Below are positions 41,588-51,252 of a DNA stretch of 64,000 bases, in pieces; within the stretch, counting starts at the first letter, position 1, and each line of letters begins with the position of its first letter. The DNA lies in contig NZ_JALLPO010000001.1 in the NCBI RefSeq assembly GCF_023276435.1, positions 248,001 to 312,000 of the forward strand, read 5' to 3'. This DNA is from Sphaerisporangium perillae (lineage in GTDB: Bacteria > Actinomycetota > Actinomycetes > Streptosporangiales > Streptosporangiaceae). Made by a program: the position numbers and the translations under genes. Below the pieces are notes generated by a model that was not told the origin of the DNA, did no database searches, and was given only the letters and a program-made list of their open reading frames with translations.

Positions 41588-42637
41588 ATGTTGCCCTGGC
41601 AGGCTGACCTTGCCGGACGTATCGACGAGCACGTGTTCGAGAGCGAGTTGCTGCGCGGGAACCGCCTGGACGACCCGCACCGGCGTCCGCTGTGGGTGTA
41701 CGTCCCTCCGGGGTACGACGACGAGCCCGACCGGCGGTACCCCTCCGTCTACGTGATCCAGGGTTACACCGGTCACCTGGCCATGTGGCGCAACCGCTCG
41801 CCCTTCCGCCTGCCGTTCCCCGAGGCCGCCGACCAGGTGTTCGCCCGCGAGGAGGCCCCGCCGGTGGTCGTCGTCTACGTGGACGCGTGGACCACCTACG
41901 GCGGCAGCCAGTTCGTCGACTCGCCGGGCACCGGTCCCTACCACTCCTACCTGTGCGAGGAGATCGTGCCGTGGGTCGACGCCCACTACCGCACCCTCGC
42001 CGCTCGGGACCATCGCGCGATCACCGGCAAGTCCAGCGGCGGCTTCGGCGCGATGATCACGCCGATGCTCCGCCCCGACCTGTTCGGCGCCTTCGCGACC
42101 CACGCGGGCGACAGCCTCTACGAGTACTGCTATCTGCCGGAGTTCTCCCAGGCCGTGCGCCATCTGCGGCCCTTCGACGGCGACATCGGCCGCTGGTGGG
42201 AGGCCTTCCGGTCGCGCACGCCCTTCGTCGACCCGGCGGACGGCCCGCTGCTGGGCGTCTTCGGCTGCTCCGCGGCGTTCTCGCCCGCGCCGGACGGCAC
42301 CCCCGAGCTTCCCTTCGACCCGCGCACTGGAGTGCTCAGGGAGGAGGCCTGGCAGCGCTGGCTCGACTGGGACCCGGTCCGCATGGTGCCGAAGTACGCC
42401 GACGCCCTGCGCTCGATGCGGGCGATGTGGATCGACGCCGGCACGCGGGACGAGTTCAACCTCGATCTCGGCGCGGAGGCCTTCCGGCAGGCGCTGCTCG
42501 CCCACGGCGTGCCGGAGGAGATCATCCGGTTCGAGCTGTTCGACGCCGGGCACGGCGCCATCGACTACCGCTACCCGCAGTCCCTGGCCTGGCTCGCCGA
42601 GCGCATCCAGCCGGCGGGAGGCGCGTCAGGGGCGTGA
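41588..42637 (+). CDS. Esterase D / putative esterase family (alpha/beta hydrolase)
   Basis: 349 residues from ATG 41588, preceded by AAGGAGG at 6 nt; ATG 41582 is too close to that site. PF00756-type fold: LWVYVPPGYDDEPDRRYPSVYVIQG, nucleophile Ser in ITGKSSGGFGA (GxSxG), acid probably in DAGTRDEF, His in FDAGHGAIDYRYP. Cytoplasmic, no signal peptide. Family members cleave acyl esters, including enterochelin-type siderophores and mycolyl or feruloyl esters; substrate not deducible. Confidence 0.87.
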   Translation: MLPWQADLAGRIDEHVFESELLRGNRLDDPHRRPLWVYVPPGYDDEPDRRYPSVYVIQGYTGHLAMWRNRSPFRLPFPEAADQVFAREEAPPVVVVYVDAWTTYGGSQFVDSPGTGPYHSYLCEEIVPWVDAHYRTLAARDHRAITGKSSGGFGAMITPMLRPDLFGAFATHAGDSLYEYCYLPEFSQAVRHLRPFDGDIGRWWEAFRSRTPFVDPADGPLLGVFGCSAAFSPAPDGTPELPFDPRTGVLREEAWQRWLDWDPVRMVPKYADALRSMRAMWIDAGTRDEFNLDLGAEAFRQALLAHGVPEEIIRFELFDAGHGAIDYRYPQSLAWLAERIQPAGGASGA

Positions 42638-42734
42638 AGCCGGGCCGCCGGGGCAGCGTGTTCATCGCCGATAAGGAGCAGGGTGCCCTGGCCGCCTACC
42701 TCAGGCGCGTCTGACCCTGCGACCTCCGGCCGGA

Positions 42735-43037
42735 TCAGGCCGGGAGCTTGTGGGCGAGCACCTCGACCCGCTCGATGGTCGGCGGCCGGGCGAACAGCTC
42801 GTCCGATCTCTCCATGAGGGCCGCCGCGATCCTGCCGGACAGGTGCGCCTGCCGCCCGGTGTCCTCGGTGAAGGCGTCGAAGATGCCGAAGGTCGCGCAG
42901 TTGATGCGCACCGCGAACCACGTGGGGGTCTCGACCTCGTCCTCTACCACGCTGAGGCCGTCTCGCAGGAAGTCCTCTATCTCCGCCTCTTTGCCGGGCC
43001 GCGCGTGGAGGCGTACCAGCAGGCCGACGGTCAGCAT
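42735..43037 (-). CDS. Antibiotic-biosynthesis-monooxygenase-type (ABM/YgiN) small protein
   Basis: 100 residues. The ferredoxin-like dimeric barrel is shown by LLVRLHARPGKEAEIEDFLRDGL, WFAVRINCATFGIFDAFTEDTGRQAHLSG and a final conserved helix. Members include quinol monooxygenases and heme-degrading proteins, but most are unassigned. Stands alone between convergent and tandem neighbours. Confidence 0.85.
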   Translation of the reverse strand: MLTVGLLVRLHARPGKEAEIEDFLRDGLSVVEDEVETPTWFAVRINCATFGIFDAFTEDTGRQAHLSGRIAAALMERSDELFARPPTIERVEVLAHKLPA

Positions 43038-43179
43038 CGGTGATCCCTCCTCCCGCCGAGACGCGATCCCGATCTAGTAGTCCCTACCCGACCTTAAATG
43101 TGGACGAACGCCTCATAAGGGGAAGTTACCCTGCCTTGGCCGGATCCGGGGGCCGGACCGGGAAGCACTCGCGCGCGGC

Positions 43180-44037
43180 TCAGGCCGGCGCGAGGTCGGG
43201 AAAGACGTGGCGGAGGGACGCCATGCCGTCCAGGCCGTACATGTGCCGCTCGCGCGGGTAGCCCAGGGACACCTCCTCGAAGCGCACCCCGTCGTGCCAG
43301 GTCGTCCGCGGGATGTGCAGATGGCCGTAGATCACGGTCGCGGCGTTGTAGCGCAGATGCCAGTCGGCGGTCTCCACCGTGCCGCACCACTGCGCGAACT
43401 GCGGGTAGCGCAGGATGTCGGTCGGCTCCCGTACCAGCGGGAAGTGGTTGACCAGGACGGTCGGGATGGCGGGGTCACGGGCGCCGAGGTGGCGCACGGT
43501 CTCGCGCAGGCGGACCCGGCACCAGGCGTCCCGGCTGGGGTAAGGATCGGGGTGCAGCATGAACTCGTCGGTGCACACCACGCCGGCCTCGTGCGCCCAG
43601 GCGAGCGCCTCCTCCTTGGTGGTGCCCGGCGGCCGGAAGCTGTAGTCGTACAGCACGAACAGCGGCGCGATCGTCACCGGCCCGCCGTGGCCGGTCCACA
43701 CCGCGTACGGGTCCTCCGGGGTGAGCACCCCGATGCGCCGGCACATGCCGACCAGGTAGCGGTAGCGCTCCTCCCCGCGCAGCCGCACCGGATCGTCCTT
43801 CGGCGTCCAGAGCTCGTGGTTGCCCGGCGTCCACACGACGGTGGCGAAGCGTTCCTTCAGCACGGTCAGGGCCCACTCGATGTCCGCGGCGAACTCGCCG
43901 ACGTCACCGGCGATGATCAGCCAGTCGCCGTCGGACTCCGGCCGGAGATCCTCGACGATCTTGCGGTTCTCGGAGTAGGCGACGTGCAGGTCGCTTATCG
44001 CCATCAGCCTGCCGCCGGCCGCGCCTCCGATCGTCAC
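43180..44037 (-). CDS. Calcineurin-like metallophosphoesterase
   Basis: 285 residues from GTG 44037. Dinuclear metal ligands in MAISDLHV (DxH), IIAGDVGE (GDxxE), WTPGNHELW (GNHE), VNHFPL and VIYGHLHI (GHxH) are all in order. Such enzymes cleave phosphomono- or diesters; substrate unknown. The late YPRERHMYGLD segment is typical of an actinobacterial subgroup. Confidence 0.9.
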   Translation of the reverse strand: MTIGGAAGGRLMAISDLHVAYSENRKIVEDLRPESDGDWLIIAGDVGEFAADIEWALTVLKERFATVVWTPGNHELWTPKDDPVRLRGEERYRYLVGMCRRIGVLTPEDPYAVWTGHGGPVTIAPLFVLYDYSFRPPGTTKEEALAWAHEAGVVCTDEFMLHPDPYPSRDAWCRVRLRETVRHLGARDPAIPTVLVNHFPLVREPTDILRYPQFAQWCGTVETADWHLRYNAATVIYGHLHIPRTTWHDGVRFEEVSLGYPRERHMYGLDGMASLRHVFPDLAPA

Positions 44038-44228
44038 AGGGCGATCGTAACCGCGGGCCCGCCGGGGCGGGAACGACCGCGACGCCCCCGCGCACCGGCG
44101 CGTCCGGGATGTAGGGGTCGGCCAGGGGGTCCGGTACCCCTCGGCAGGCCGGGCGCGGCGTCCCCGTCCCGGCGGGCCGGGCGGTCGCGGTTGTGTGATC
44201 GGGCGCCGAGGCCGGATAGCGTTCAGGC

Positions 44229-45875
44229 ATGAGCGCCACCATCGTCGCCAAGGATCTCGCCGCCGGACACGGTGACAGGGCACTGTTCTCCGGGCTCGAA
44301 CTGGTCGTCGCCCCCGAGGACGTGATCGGCCTGGTCGGCGTGAACGGCGCGGGCAAGTCGACGCTGCTCCGCATCCTCGCGGGCCTCACACCCCCCGAGC
44401 AGGGCACCGTCCAGCTGAGCCCGCCCACGGCGTCGGTCGGCTACCTCCCGCAGGAGCCCGAACGCAGGCCGGGGGAGACCGTCGGCGCGTTCCTGGCCCG
44501 GCGTACGGGCGTCGCCGCCGCGCAGCGCGACCTGGACGCGGCCACCGAAGGGCTGGTGGAAGGCCGCCCGGGCGCCGACGACGCCTACTCCGCGGGGCTG
44601 GAGCGCTGGCTCGCCCTCGGCGGAGCGGACCTGCCGGAGCGGGCCGAGGAGGTCGCGGCGGAGCTCGGCCTGGCCGTCGAGCTCGACCGGCCGATGACGG
44701 CGCTGTCCGGCGGCCAGGCGGCGCGGGCCGGCATGGCGTCGCTGCTGCTCAGCCGTTATGACGTCTTCCTGCTCGACGAGCCCACCAACGACCTCGACCT
44801 GGACGGGCTCGACCGGCTCGAGCGCTTCGTCACCGGCCTGCGCGCGGGCACCGTGGTGGTCAGCCACGACCGCGAGTTCCTCGCGAGGACGGTGACCAAG
44901 GTGGTCGAGCTGGACCTCGCCCAGCAGGAGGTGCGCGTCTACGGCGGTGGCTACGAGGCCTACCTGACCGAGCGGGAGGTCGCCCGCCGCCACGCCCGCG
45001 ACGAGTTCGAGGAGTACGCCGACACCAGGGCCGCCCTCCAGGCCAGGGCGGGCATCCAGCGGGCCTGGATGGAGAAGGGCGTGAAGAACGCCCGCCGCAA
45101 GGCGACCGACAACGACAAGATCGGCCGCAAGTTCCGCAGCGAGGCGAGCGAGAAGCAGGCCGCGAAGGCCCGGCAGACCGAGCGGATGATCGAGCGGCTG
45201 GAGGTCGTGGAGGAGCCCCGCAAGGAGTGGGAGCTGCGCATGGAGATCGCCGTCGCGCCCCGCGCCGGGGCGGTCGTCGCCACCATGCGCGGCGCCGTCG
45301 TCACCCGCGGCACGTTCGTCCTCGGGCCGGTCGACCTGCAGATCGGCTGGGCCGAGCGGGTCGCGATCACCGGGGCCAACGGGTCGGGCAAGTCGACGCT
45401 GCTCGCCGCCATCCTCGGCCGGGCGCCGCTCGACGAGGGGAACGCCGCGCTCGGGCCGGGCGTCGTGGTCGGCGAGATCGACCAGGCGCGCGGGACGTTC
45501 TTCGGAGACGAGCCTCTGCTGGACGCCTTCGGCGCCGCCGTGCCCGGCATGATGCCCGCCGACGCGCGCACGCTGCTGGCCAAGTTCGGGCTGCGGGCGG
45601 CGCACGTGCTGCGGCCGGCCGCCACCCTGTCGCCCGGTGAACGCACGCGGGCGGCGCTCGCGCTGCTCCAGGCGCGCGGGGTGAACCTCCTGGTGCTGGA
45701 CGAGCCCACCAACCACCTCGACCTGGCGGCGATCGAGCAACTGGAGTCCGCTCTGGACTCCTATCCCGGCACCCTGCTCCTGGTCACCCACGACCGGCGG
45801 ATGCTGAAGGCCGTGCACACCACGCGTCACCTCCGGGTCGACGCCGGAAAGGTGCGCGAGACCGCGCAGCCGTAG
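44229..45875 (+). CDS. ABC-F ATPase (translation factor / ribosome protection type)
   Basis: 548 residues, two ABC domains and no membrane helices. Domain 1: GVNGAGKST, LSGGQAARAGMA, VFLLDEPTNDLD; interdomain linker about 230-330, rich in Arg/Lys/Glu and helical (RKATDNDKIGRKFRSEASEK); domain 2: GANGSGKST, LSPGERTRAALA, LLVLDEPTNHLD. ABC-F proteins bind the ribosomal E site and relieve stalling or antibiotic inhibition. The linker length and composition are those of the actinobacterial group that includes antibiotic-protection members, but resistance cannot be inferred. Confidence 0.92.
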   Translation: MSATIVAKDLAAGHGDRALFSGLELVVAPEDVIGLVGVNGAGKSTLLRILAGLTPPEQGTVQLSPPTASVGYLPQEPERRPGETVGAFLARRTGVAAAQRDLDAATEGLVEGRPGADDAYSAGLERWLALGGADLPERAEEVAAELGLAVELDRPMTALSGGQAARAGMASLLLSRYDVFLLDEPTNDLDLDGLDRLERFVTGLRAGTVVVSHDREFLARTVTKVVELDLAQQEVRVYGGGYEAYLTEREVARRHARDEFEEYADTRAALQARAGIQRAWMEKGVKNARRKATDNDKIGRKFRSEASEKQAAKARQTERMIERLEVVEEPRKEWELRMEIAVAPRAGAVVATMRGAVVTRGTFVLGPVDLQIGWAERVAITGANGSGKSTLLAAILGRAPLDEGNAALGPGVVVGEIDQARGTFFGDEPLLDAFGAAVPGMMPADARTLLAKFGLRAAHVLRPAATLSPGERTRAALALLQARGVNLLVLDEPTNHLDLAAIEQLESALDSYPGTLLLVTHDRRMLKAVHTTRHLRVDAGKVRETAQP

Positions 45876-46012
45876 GGAAGGGCCCCTTCTCCGATCGATC
45901 TGAACCGGCGGCGTCCCTCCCGCGTACCTGCTGGTGCGAATTGCCGTGCCCGGGCTCGCGGATGTCGCGGCGGGCCGTCACACGGTGTGAGGTCGATCAG
46001 GGAGGGGTCTTC

Positions 46013-47002
46013 GTGCCCGTGCGTAGCGTCCGGAAGGGGCTCGTTCCGGTGGCCGCAGGGCTGGCCGCCGCGGTGCTGCTGGCGTCCCAAGGGAGCGCCG
46101 TCGCCGAGCCGCGTCCCACCGTCGCCCAGGCCAAGGCCAGGCTCGCCAAGCTCCAGGACCAGGCGGACGCGATGGTCGAGCGCTACAACACCGCGACCGA
46201 GCGGTACAAGGCCGCGAAGAAGAAGTACGACCGGCTCGACAAGGAGCTGAGCCGCGAGCGCGGCAAGGTCGACGGCCTGCGGGAGAACGTCGCCTCGGCG
46301 GCGGCCGGCATGTACCAGTACGGCGGGTTGATGAGCGTGCCCGGCGTCATGTCCCAGGACGACCCGGCGGGCCTGCTGTCCGGGCTGGCCGTGGGGGACC
46401 AGGTGTCGGAGGGCCAGGCGCGCACGCTACAGGAGTTCGACGCCGCCACGCGCGGGCTCCAGACGCGGCGCGGCAAGGCCAAGGCCGCCTACGACGACAT
46501 GGCCGAGGTCCTCGGCGATGTCGGCCAGGAGAAGAAGAAGGTGGAGAAGCTCGTCGGCGAGCAGGAACGCCTGCTGCGGCGGCTCAACCAGTTCAACGCG
46601 GGCAACCCCAACAGCCGGGGCGTCCGGTACGACGGTCCGGCGTCGGGGAACGCCAAGGTGGCCCTGCAGTTCGCCTACGCGCAGATCGGCAAGCCGTACC
46701 GCTGGGGCGCGACCGGGCCGGGCGCCTACGACTGCTCCGGGTTCGCCCAGGCGTCGTGGGGGAAGGCCGGGGTCAAGCTGCCGCGCACCACCTACCAGCA
46801 GTGGGCGTGGGGCGCCTCGCGCCGGGTCTCCCTCGACGATCTGCAACCTGGTGACCTGCTGTTCAGCAACGGCCTCGGGCACATGGGCATCTACGCGGGC
46901 GACGGCAAGATGGTGCACGCCCCGCACACCGGCGACGTGGTGAAGGTGGTCGCGATGGACGCCTACTGGCGCGGCCGCCTGATGGGAGCCGTCCGCCCCT
47001 GA
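46013..47002 (+). CDS. Secreted NlpC/P60 peptidoglycan endopeptidase with coiled coil (RipA-like)
   Basis: 329 residues from GTG 46013 with GGGAGGGG at good spacing. Signal peptide about 1-30 (GLAAAVLLASQGSAVA), long coiled coil about 40-205 (AKLQDQADAMVERYNTATER onward), then the NlpC/P60 domain: catalytic Cys in AYDCSGFAQ, His in GHMGIYAG and third residue in HAPHTGD. Cleaves the D-Glu-mDAP bond of stem peptides; the coiled coil probably gates or localises the enzyme, as in RipA/PcsB systems. Confidence 0.93.
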   Translation: MPVRSVRKGLVPVAAGLAAAVLLASQGSAVAEPRPTVAQAKARLAKLQDQADAMVERYNTATERYKAAKKKYDRLDKELSRERGKVDGLRENVASAAAGMYQYGGLMSVPGVMSQDDPAGLLSGLAVGDQVSEGQARTLQEFDAATRGLQTRRGKAKAAYDDMAEVLGDVGQEKKKVEKLVGEQERLLRRLNQFNAGNPNSRGVRYDGPASGNAKVALQFAYAQIGKPYRWGATGPGAYDCSGFAQASWGKAGVKLPRTTYQQWAWGASRRVSLDDLQPGDLLFSNGLGHMGIYAGDGKMVHAPHTGDVVKVVAMDAYWRGRLMGAVRP

Positions 47003-47265
47003 CCCCGGCCATCTCAGCCGGGCCCGGCACGGGGGCGGCCGTCCTGGTGTCCCCGGGGACGCGGGCCACGCGCAGCCGTCTGGATCTCAGGGGACGCAGA
47101 GCAGGAGCGTGTCGGCGCGGGACCGCGTTCCGTGCCCGGTCGAGGGTCATGGCGGGCCACCACTGGCCGGAGGCCGGGGTGACGAAGCCGTACACCGGGT
47201 CGGCCGGGCCCGCGCCGCCGCGGGTGCACTTTGCGAAAGTTACTTGGCTGAGGTATTTATTACTC

Positions 47266-47895
47266 ATGCAAGTAAGTCAGGAGCCGTCGCCCCGGAAGAG
47301 CACGTTCGCCGGGGAGGCCCGTCGCGCGCAGATCGTGCAGGCCGCGATCACCGCGATCGCCGAGCTGGGGTACAACCAGGCCTCCTTCGCGCGCATCGCC
47401 GAGCGGGCCGGGCTGAGCAGCACGCGCCTGATCTCCTACCACTTCGCGGGCAAGGAGGAGCTGATCCTGCAGGTGGTCACCCAGCTCCACGGCGACATCG
47501 GCCGGCACATGCACGAGCGCGTCAGCGCGCAGTCCACGGCGCGAGCCGCGCTGCGCACCTACATCGAGGCGCTCGTCGGCTACATCGCGACGCACCGCGC
47601 GCAGATGAGGGCGCTCATGGAGATCTTCCTGAACTTCCGCGGCGAGGGCGGCACGCGTTCCTACGACGCCGCCACCGATCTGGGGGTCCTCGCGCCGATC
47701 GAGGAGATCCTGCGGTGGGGGCAGGGTGCGGGCGAGTTCCGGGAGTTCGACACCCGGGTGATGGCGCAGGCCGTGCAGCGTGCCATCGACGGCCTGCCCT
47801 TCCTGCTGGAGGCCGACCCCGACCGGGACGTCCAGGCGGACGCGGCGGAGCTCGCCACGCTGTTCGGCCTGGCCACCCGCGCGGGCGGGACGTGA
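47266..47895 (+). CDS. TetR-family regulator
   Basis: 209 residues from ATG 47266. Helix-turn-helix at about 20-65 (IVQAAITAIAELGYNQASFARIAERAGLSSTRLISYHFAGKEEL). First gene of an apparent three-gene unit with two membrane proteins. The start is embedded in a TTACTTG ... CAAGTAA inverted pair (47238-47275) that may be its own operator. No strong ribosome site precedes the ATG. Confidence 0.9.
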   Translation: MQVSQEPSPRKSTFAGEARRAQIVQAAITAIAELGYNQASFARIAERAGLSSTRLISYHFAGKEELILQVVTQLHGDIGRHMHERVSAQSTARAALRTYIEALVGYIATHRAQMRALMEIFLNFRGEGGTRSYDAATDLGVLAPIEEILRWGQGAGEFREFDTRVMAQAVQRAIDGLPFLLEADPDRDVQADAAELATLFGLATRAGGT

Positions 47896-48650
47896 TGGCC
47901 GCCTCCGGGGAGGAGGCGGCCGCACCCGCGGGCCACCTGGCCGCGCGGTCCCGGCGGCGCCGCCAGGGGCTGGTGCTCGTGCTCGACCTGGCCATCCCCG
48001 TCGGCCTCTACTACGTCCTGCGCGCGTCGGGCGCGGGCTACCAGGTGGCCGCGCTGGTCAGCTCGCTGGTGCCGGGGATCAGCGCCGTCGCCGACATCGC
48101 CCGCGGGCGCAGGCCGGACGGCGTGGCCGTCTTCATGACCGTGATGATGCTGGGAAGCGCGGCGGTCTCGCTGCTGAGCGGCAGCCCGCGGTTCATCTTC
48201 GCCAGGGACGGCTGGCTGACGGTGGTCACCGGGGTGTGGATGCTGCTCAGCGCGCGTGGCGACCACCCGCTGACGCTGCCCTTCGCGCGCGCCCTGCTGG
48301 AGGGCCGGGTGGGGCCGGGCAGGCCGTCATGGGACGTCCTGTGGGTACGCGCGCCGCGGTTCGCCCGGTTGTGGCGGGTGTGCACGGTCATCTGGGGCGT
48401 GGGGTTCCTGCTGGACGCCGCCTTCCGGGTGTACATCGCGTACGCGCTGCCGCTCGACGTCATCCCCGGCCTGAACATCGCGCAGTACTTCGTGTTCCTC
48501 ATCGCCATGCAGGTCGTCACCAACCTGTACCTCGTGCCGGCGGGCCTCTACAACCCCTACTCCCGGCTGTACGAGTACGCGGCGTCCGACGGCGGATCCG
48601 CCGCCGGCGCCACCGGTTCCACCCCCGGGTCTCATCCGATCCCGGGCTGA
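47895..48650 (+). CDS. Integral membrane protein, VC0807-like
   Basis: 251 residues from ATG 47895, whose first base is the last base of the TetR stop. About six hydrophobic helices (LVLVLDLAIPVGLYYVLRASG, LVSSLVPGISAVADIARG, VLWVRAPRFARLWRVCTVIWG). The VC0807 family is uncharacterised but often sits beside TetR genes, suggesting an inducible membrane function. Confidence 0.8.
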   Translation: MAASGEEAAAPAGHLAARSRRRRQGLVLVLDLAIPVGLYYVLRASGAGYQVAALVSSLVPGISAVADIARGRRPDGVAVFMTVMMLGSAAVSLLSGSPRFIFARDGWLTVVTGVWMLLSARGDHPLTLPFARALLEGRVGPGRPSWDVLWVRAPRFARLWRVCTVIWGVGFLLDAAFRVYIAYALPLDVIPGLNIAQYFVFLIAMQVVTNLYLVPAGLYNPYSRLYEYAASDGGSAAGATGSTPGSHPIPG

Positions 48651-48682
48651 GCGACCCACACGACCCACACAGGAGGTCCATC

Positions 48683-49153
48683 ATGCAGCCGACAACGGCG
48701 ACGACGACACCGGCCGAGACGGCCGGCGGATCCCGGCGCGCGATTCGCGCCCTGGCGGTGGCGGGCGCGGCCGTCGCGGGGCTGGCGGTGTGGGCCGTCG
48801 CCGATCCCGTGGCGGGCGTCGACCTGGCCGTCCGCCTCAATGGCACGGCCGGCGCGGTCGACCGGGTGGGCCCGGCGGCGGTCGTGATCACGAGCGTGCT
48901 GGCCGGCCTGGCCGGATGGGCGCTGCTGGCCTTGCTGGAGCGGCTGACGCGGCGAGGGACGTCCACCTGGACCGTCGTGGCCCTCGTCGTCCTGGTGCTG
49001 TCGCTGGCCGGGCCGCTCGCGTCCGGCGTCACGGCGGCGGCCAAAATCGCGCTGCTCTGCATGCACCTGGCCGTGGGCGCGGTGCTGATCGGAGTGCTGC
49101 CGGCGGCCCGCCGCCGGGCCGACGGCCGGGCGGCGTCCGCATTCTCCGGATAA
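48683..49153 (+). CDS. Four-helix membrane protein, DUF6069-like
   Basis: 156 residues from ATG 48683 with AGGAGG. N-terminal Thr-rich tail, then four hydrophobic helices with WAVADPVAGVDLAVR between the first two. Same operon as the preceding TetR and VC0807-like genes (32-nt gap). Function unknown. Confidence 0.78.
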   Translation: MQPTTATTTPAETAGGSRRAIRALAVAGAAVAGLAVWAVADPVAGVDLAVRLNGTAGAVDRVGPAAVVITSVLAGLAGWALLALLERLTRRGTSTWTVVALVVLVLSLAGPLASGVTAAAKIALLCMHLAVGAVLIGVLPAARRRADGRAASAFSG

Positions 49154-49201
49154 GCGGGATTTTTGGAGAAGCACAGCCATTACCCAGGTTACGCTCGACT
49201 C

Positions 49202-49402
49202 ATGGTTACGCAGCGCACAGCGGTAGTACCGGTGGATCCGGAGAACCCCGGAACCTGCCTATGTGGATATCCAGCCGACTACGTGATCGAGACCAACTGG
49301 TTCTCCGGCCGGCGTTCGCGTGACCCTGTGTGCGAGCCCCACGTCGAGGCGGTCGTCCAGGGCATCGCCAAGAAGAACGCGCGGCGCAACGGCGGTGACT
49401 GA
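49202..49402 (+). CDS. Small putative zinc-ribbon protein
   Basis: 66 residues from ATG 49202; no ribosome site but a TACGCT hexamer just upstream suggests leaderless translation. Pairs TCLCGYPADYV and DPVCEPHVEAVV supply CxC...CxxH ligands for one zinc. Actinobacterial proteins of this size and pattern exist without known function. Confidence 0.65.
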   Translation: MVTQRTAVVPVDPENPGTCLCGYPADYVIETNWFSGRRSRDPVCEPHVEAVVQGIAKKNARRNGGD

Positions 49403-49484
49403 GGTCGCCTCGGCGCCGTCTGCCGTAGGTCATCGGCAGGACTGAACGAGACCCGGTGCGCGGAAGGAGCACCGGCGCGGGGCG

Positions 49485-49790
49485 TCAGCTTAGGAACAGA
49501 CGGATCAGGGCGGTGGTCGCGACGGCCACCGCCACGACCACGAGGAACGGCGCGCGGAACAGCAGCGCGATCACGGCCGCGCCCAGCCCGGCGGCACGCG
49601 CGTCCAGGGTGAGGTGGTTCCCCTGGGAGAAGGTCTGGGTGGCGATGAGGGCCACCAGCAGGCCCACCGGCAGCAGCGCCGCGATCCGGCGCGTACGGCC
49701 GTCCCGCAGAATGCGGTCCGGCACCGACAGCCCGGCCAGCTTGAAGAGATAGCAGCCCACGCACGCGGCGATCACGGCGTACCAGATCAT
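49485..49790 (-). CDS. azlD: Branched-chain amino acid transport protein AzlD
   Basis: 101 residues from ATG 49790, overlapping the AzlC stop as ATGA. Four short hydrophobic helices with RIAALLPVGLLVALIATQTF, typical of AzlD/YgaH. Small partner of the AzlC exporter. Confidence 0.88.
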   Translation of the reverse strand: MIWYAVIAACVGCYLFKLAGLSVPDRILRDGRTRRIAALLPVGLLVALIATQTFSQGNHLTLDARAAGLGAAVIALLFRAPFLVVVAVAVATTALIRLFLS

Positions 49791-50593
49791 CGGATCCCCT
49801 CCTCGGCGGTGGTGCCGGCGTTCGCCCGGTCCCCGGGGTCCTCCCCGCCCGTGGGCGGGCGCGCGGGCAGGCGCAGTGCCAGGACCGCGACGACCAGCCC
49901 CGCGAGAAGGACCGGGACGCCCGCGGGCAGCAGCGGGACCGCGACGAGGGCGGTCACGGCGGCCGCCGCGGCCGCGGCCCACGGCCCTCGGCCGCGCATG
50001 CGGGGCGCCAGCAGGGCGAGGAAGGCGGCGGGCGCGGCGACGTCCATGCCGAGCACCTCCGGATCGGGCAGGAACCGCGCCCCGAGGGCGCCGACCAGGT
50101 TGCCGAGGCTCCACAGCACGTAAATGGCGATGCCCGTCGCCCAGAACCCGAGCCGTCCGGCCCGTCCGGATTCGCGGCCGACGGCCATCGCCGTGCTCTC
50201 GTCGATCACGAGCTGCGCCGCCACCGCCTTGCGCGCCCCCCTGACCTGGAGCAACGACGCCAGGCGCAGGCCGTACAGGGCGTTGCGGGCGCCGAGCAGG
50301 ACGGCCACGGCGGCTCCGGCGAAGGGGTTCCCGCCGGCGCCGATGACTCCGGCGATCGCGAACTGGGACGCGCCGGTGAACATCAGCAGGGAGAGCGCGA
50401 GGGTCTGCGCGAGCGACAGCCCGGCGGCCGTGCAGATCGCGCCGCAGGAGACGGCGTAGGCGCCGCTGGTGAGGGCGATGCCGCCGGCGTCGCGGAGCAC
50501 CGACGCCCGGGTCGCCCGCCAACGCGGGTCAGGGGCACCGTGGCCGGTGGACGGACGCTCGGGGTGCGGGGCGTTCAGGCCGGTGGCTTCCAG
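49787..50593 (-). CDS. azlC: Branched-chain amino acid exporter AzlC
   Basis: AzlC/YgaZ family with SGAYAVSCGAICTAAGLSLAQTL, LMFTGASQFAIAGVIGAGG, and GARNALYGLRLASLL; QLVIDESTAMA is the family's conserved DE motif. Start is uncertain: a CTG at 50593 has an AAGGA site at ideal spacing (268 residues), while GTG 50500 gives the usual length (237 residues) without a site. Together with AzlD it forms an amino-acid exporter (Leu/Ile/Val or analogues). Confidence 0.87.
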   Translation of the reverse strand: MEATGLNAPHPERPSTGHGAPDPRWRATRASVLRDAGGIALTSGAYAVSCGAICTAAGLSLAQTLALSLLMFTGASQFAIAGVIGAGGNPFAGAAVAVLLGARNALYGLRLASLLQVRGARKAVAAQLVIDESTAMAVGRESGRAGRLGFWATGIAIYVLWSLGNLVGALGARFLPDPEVLGMDVAAPAAFLALLAPRMRGRGPWAAAAAAAVTALVAVPLLPAGVPVLLAGLVVAVLALRLPARPPTGGEDPGDRANAGTTAEEGIR

Positions 50594-50708
50594 TGGAGTA
50601 GTCCTTACGTGCGGGCGTGGCCGGCGGGGCGGACCGTGACGCACCGGCCGACGTTTGAGACTCGTGTGGGGGAAAGAAGAGGTGGCGAGAAGCGAAGGAG
50701 GCTCTTCC

Positions 50709-50996
50709 ATGACCCTAGCCGGAAGCATTTTCCTGATCATGCTCGGTGCCATCCTGACCTGGGCCGTCGAGTTCGATCTCGCGGGCGTCGACATCAACGT
50801 CGTCGGCGTGATCCTTATGCTCGGTGGCATCGCCGGGCTGCTGTTCGGGATCTGGCGGCTGACGAACGTGCGCCGCACGGCCGTCACCCGGACGACCCCC
50901 GTGAGCCCGGTCACCCCGGTCAACCCGGTGACCCCGGTGGACAGCACGCGGACCCAGGTGTACGAGGAGCGTCGTTACGACGACCCGCTGATCTGA
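50709..50996 (+). CDS. Two-helix membrane protein, DUF6458-like
   Basis: 95 residues from ATG 50709 with AAGGAGG at 7 nt. Helices TLAGSIFLIMLGAILTWAV and INVVGVILMLGGIAGLLFGIW are the DUF6458 signature; a Val-Pro-Thr repeat (SPVTPVNPVTPVD) and YEERRY complete a cytoplasmic tail. Found in actinobacterial stress-gene neighbourhoods like this one. Function unknown. Confidence 0.82.
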   Translation: MTLAGSIFLIMLGAILTWAVEFDLAGVDINVVGVILMLGGIAGLLFGIWRLTNVRRTAVTRTTPVSPVTPVNPVTPVDSTRTQVYEERRYDDPLI

Positions 50997-51252
50997 TTCC
51001 GGCGCGGCCGGACGGGACGGAGGCGGGACCGCGGCGGGCCGCCCGGGAGCAGGCATGTCCTGAAAAGTCATGACCTGGTCTACGGGCGCGCCAGGCTGTC
51101 CAAAGCTTCCGCGGCCCGCGACAGAAGATCGCGCCGCCGGGAAGGTAACGGTGCGTCTTCGCCGTACCCGGGCCCGCTCTCGCACGACGGACACGCGCCA
51201 TCGCCGGTTCCCAGCGAGCGGGTCCGGCGAGTCGAGAAGGAGGGAACAAGCC

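Noticed and set aside
44229-45875. Antibiotic-resistance call for the ABC-F protein
   Set aside because: Sequence features fit the ABC-F class in general; resistance subgroups cannot be told from housekeeping ones by eye.
47109-48650. Long fused frame joining TetR-region sequence to the VC0807-like protein
   Set aside because: The upstream part is an out-of-frame reading of the TetR gene; the membrane protein starts at 47895.
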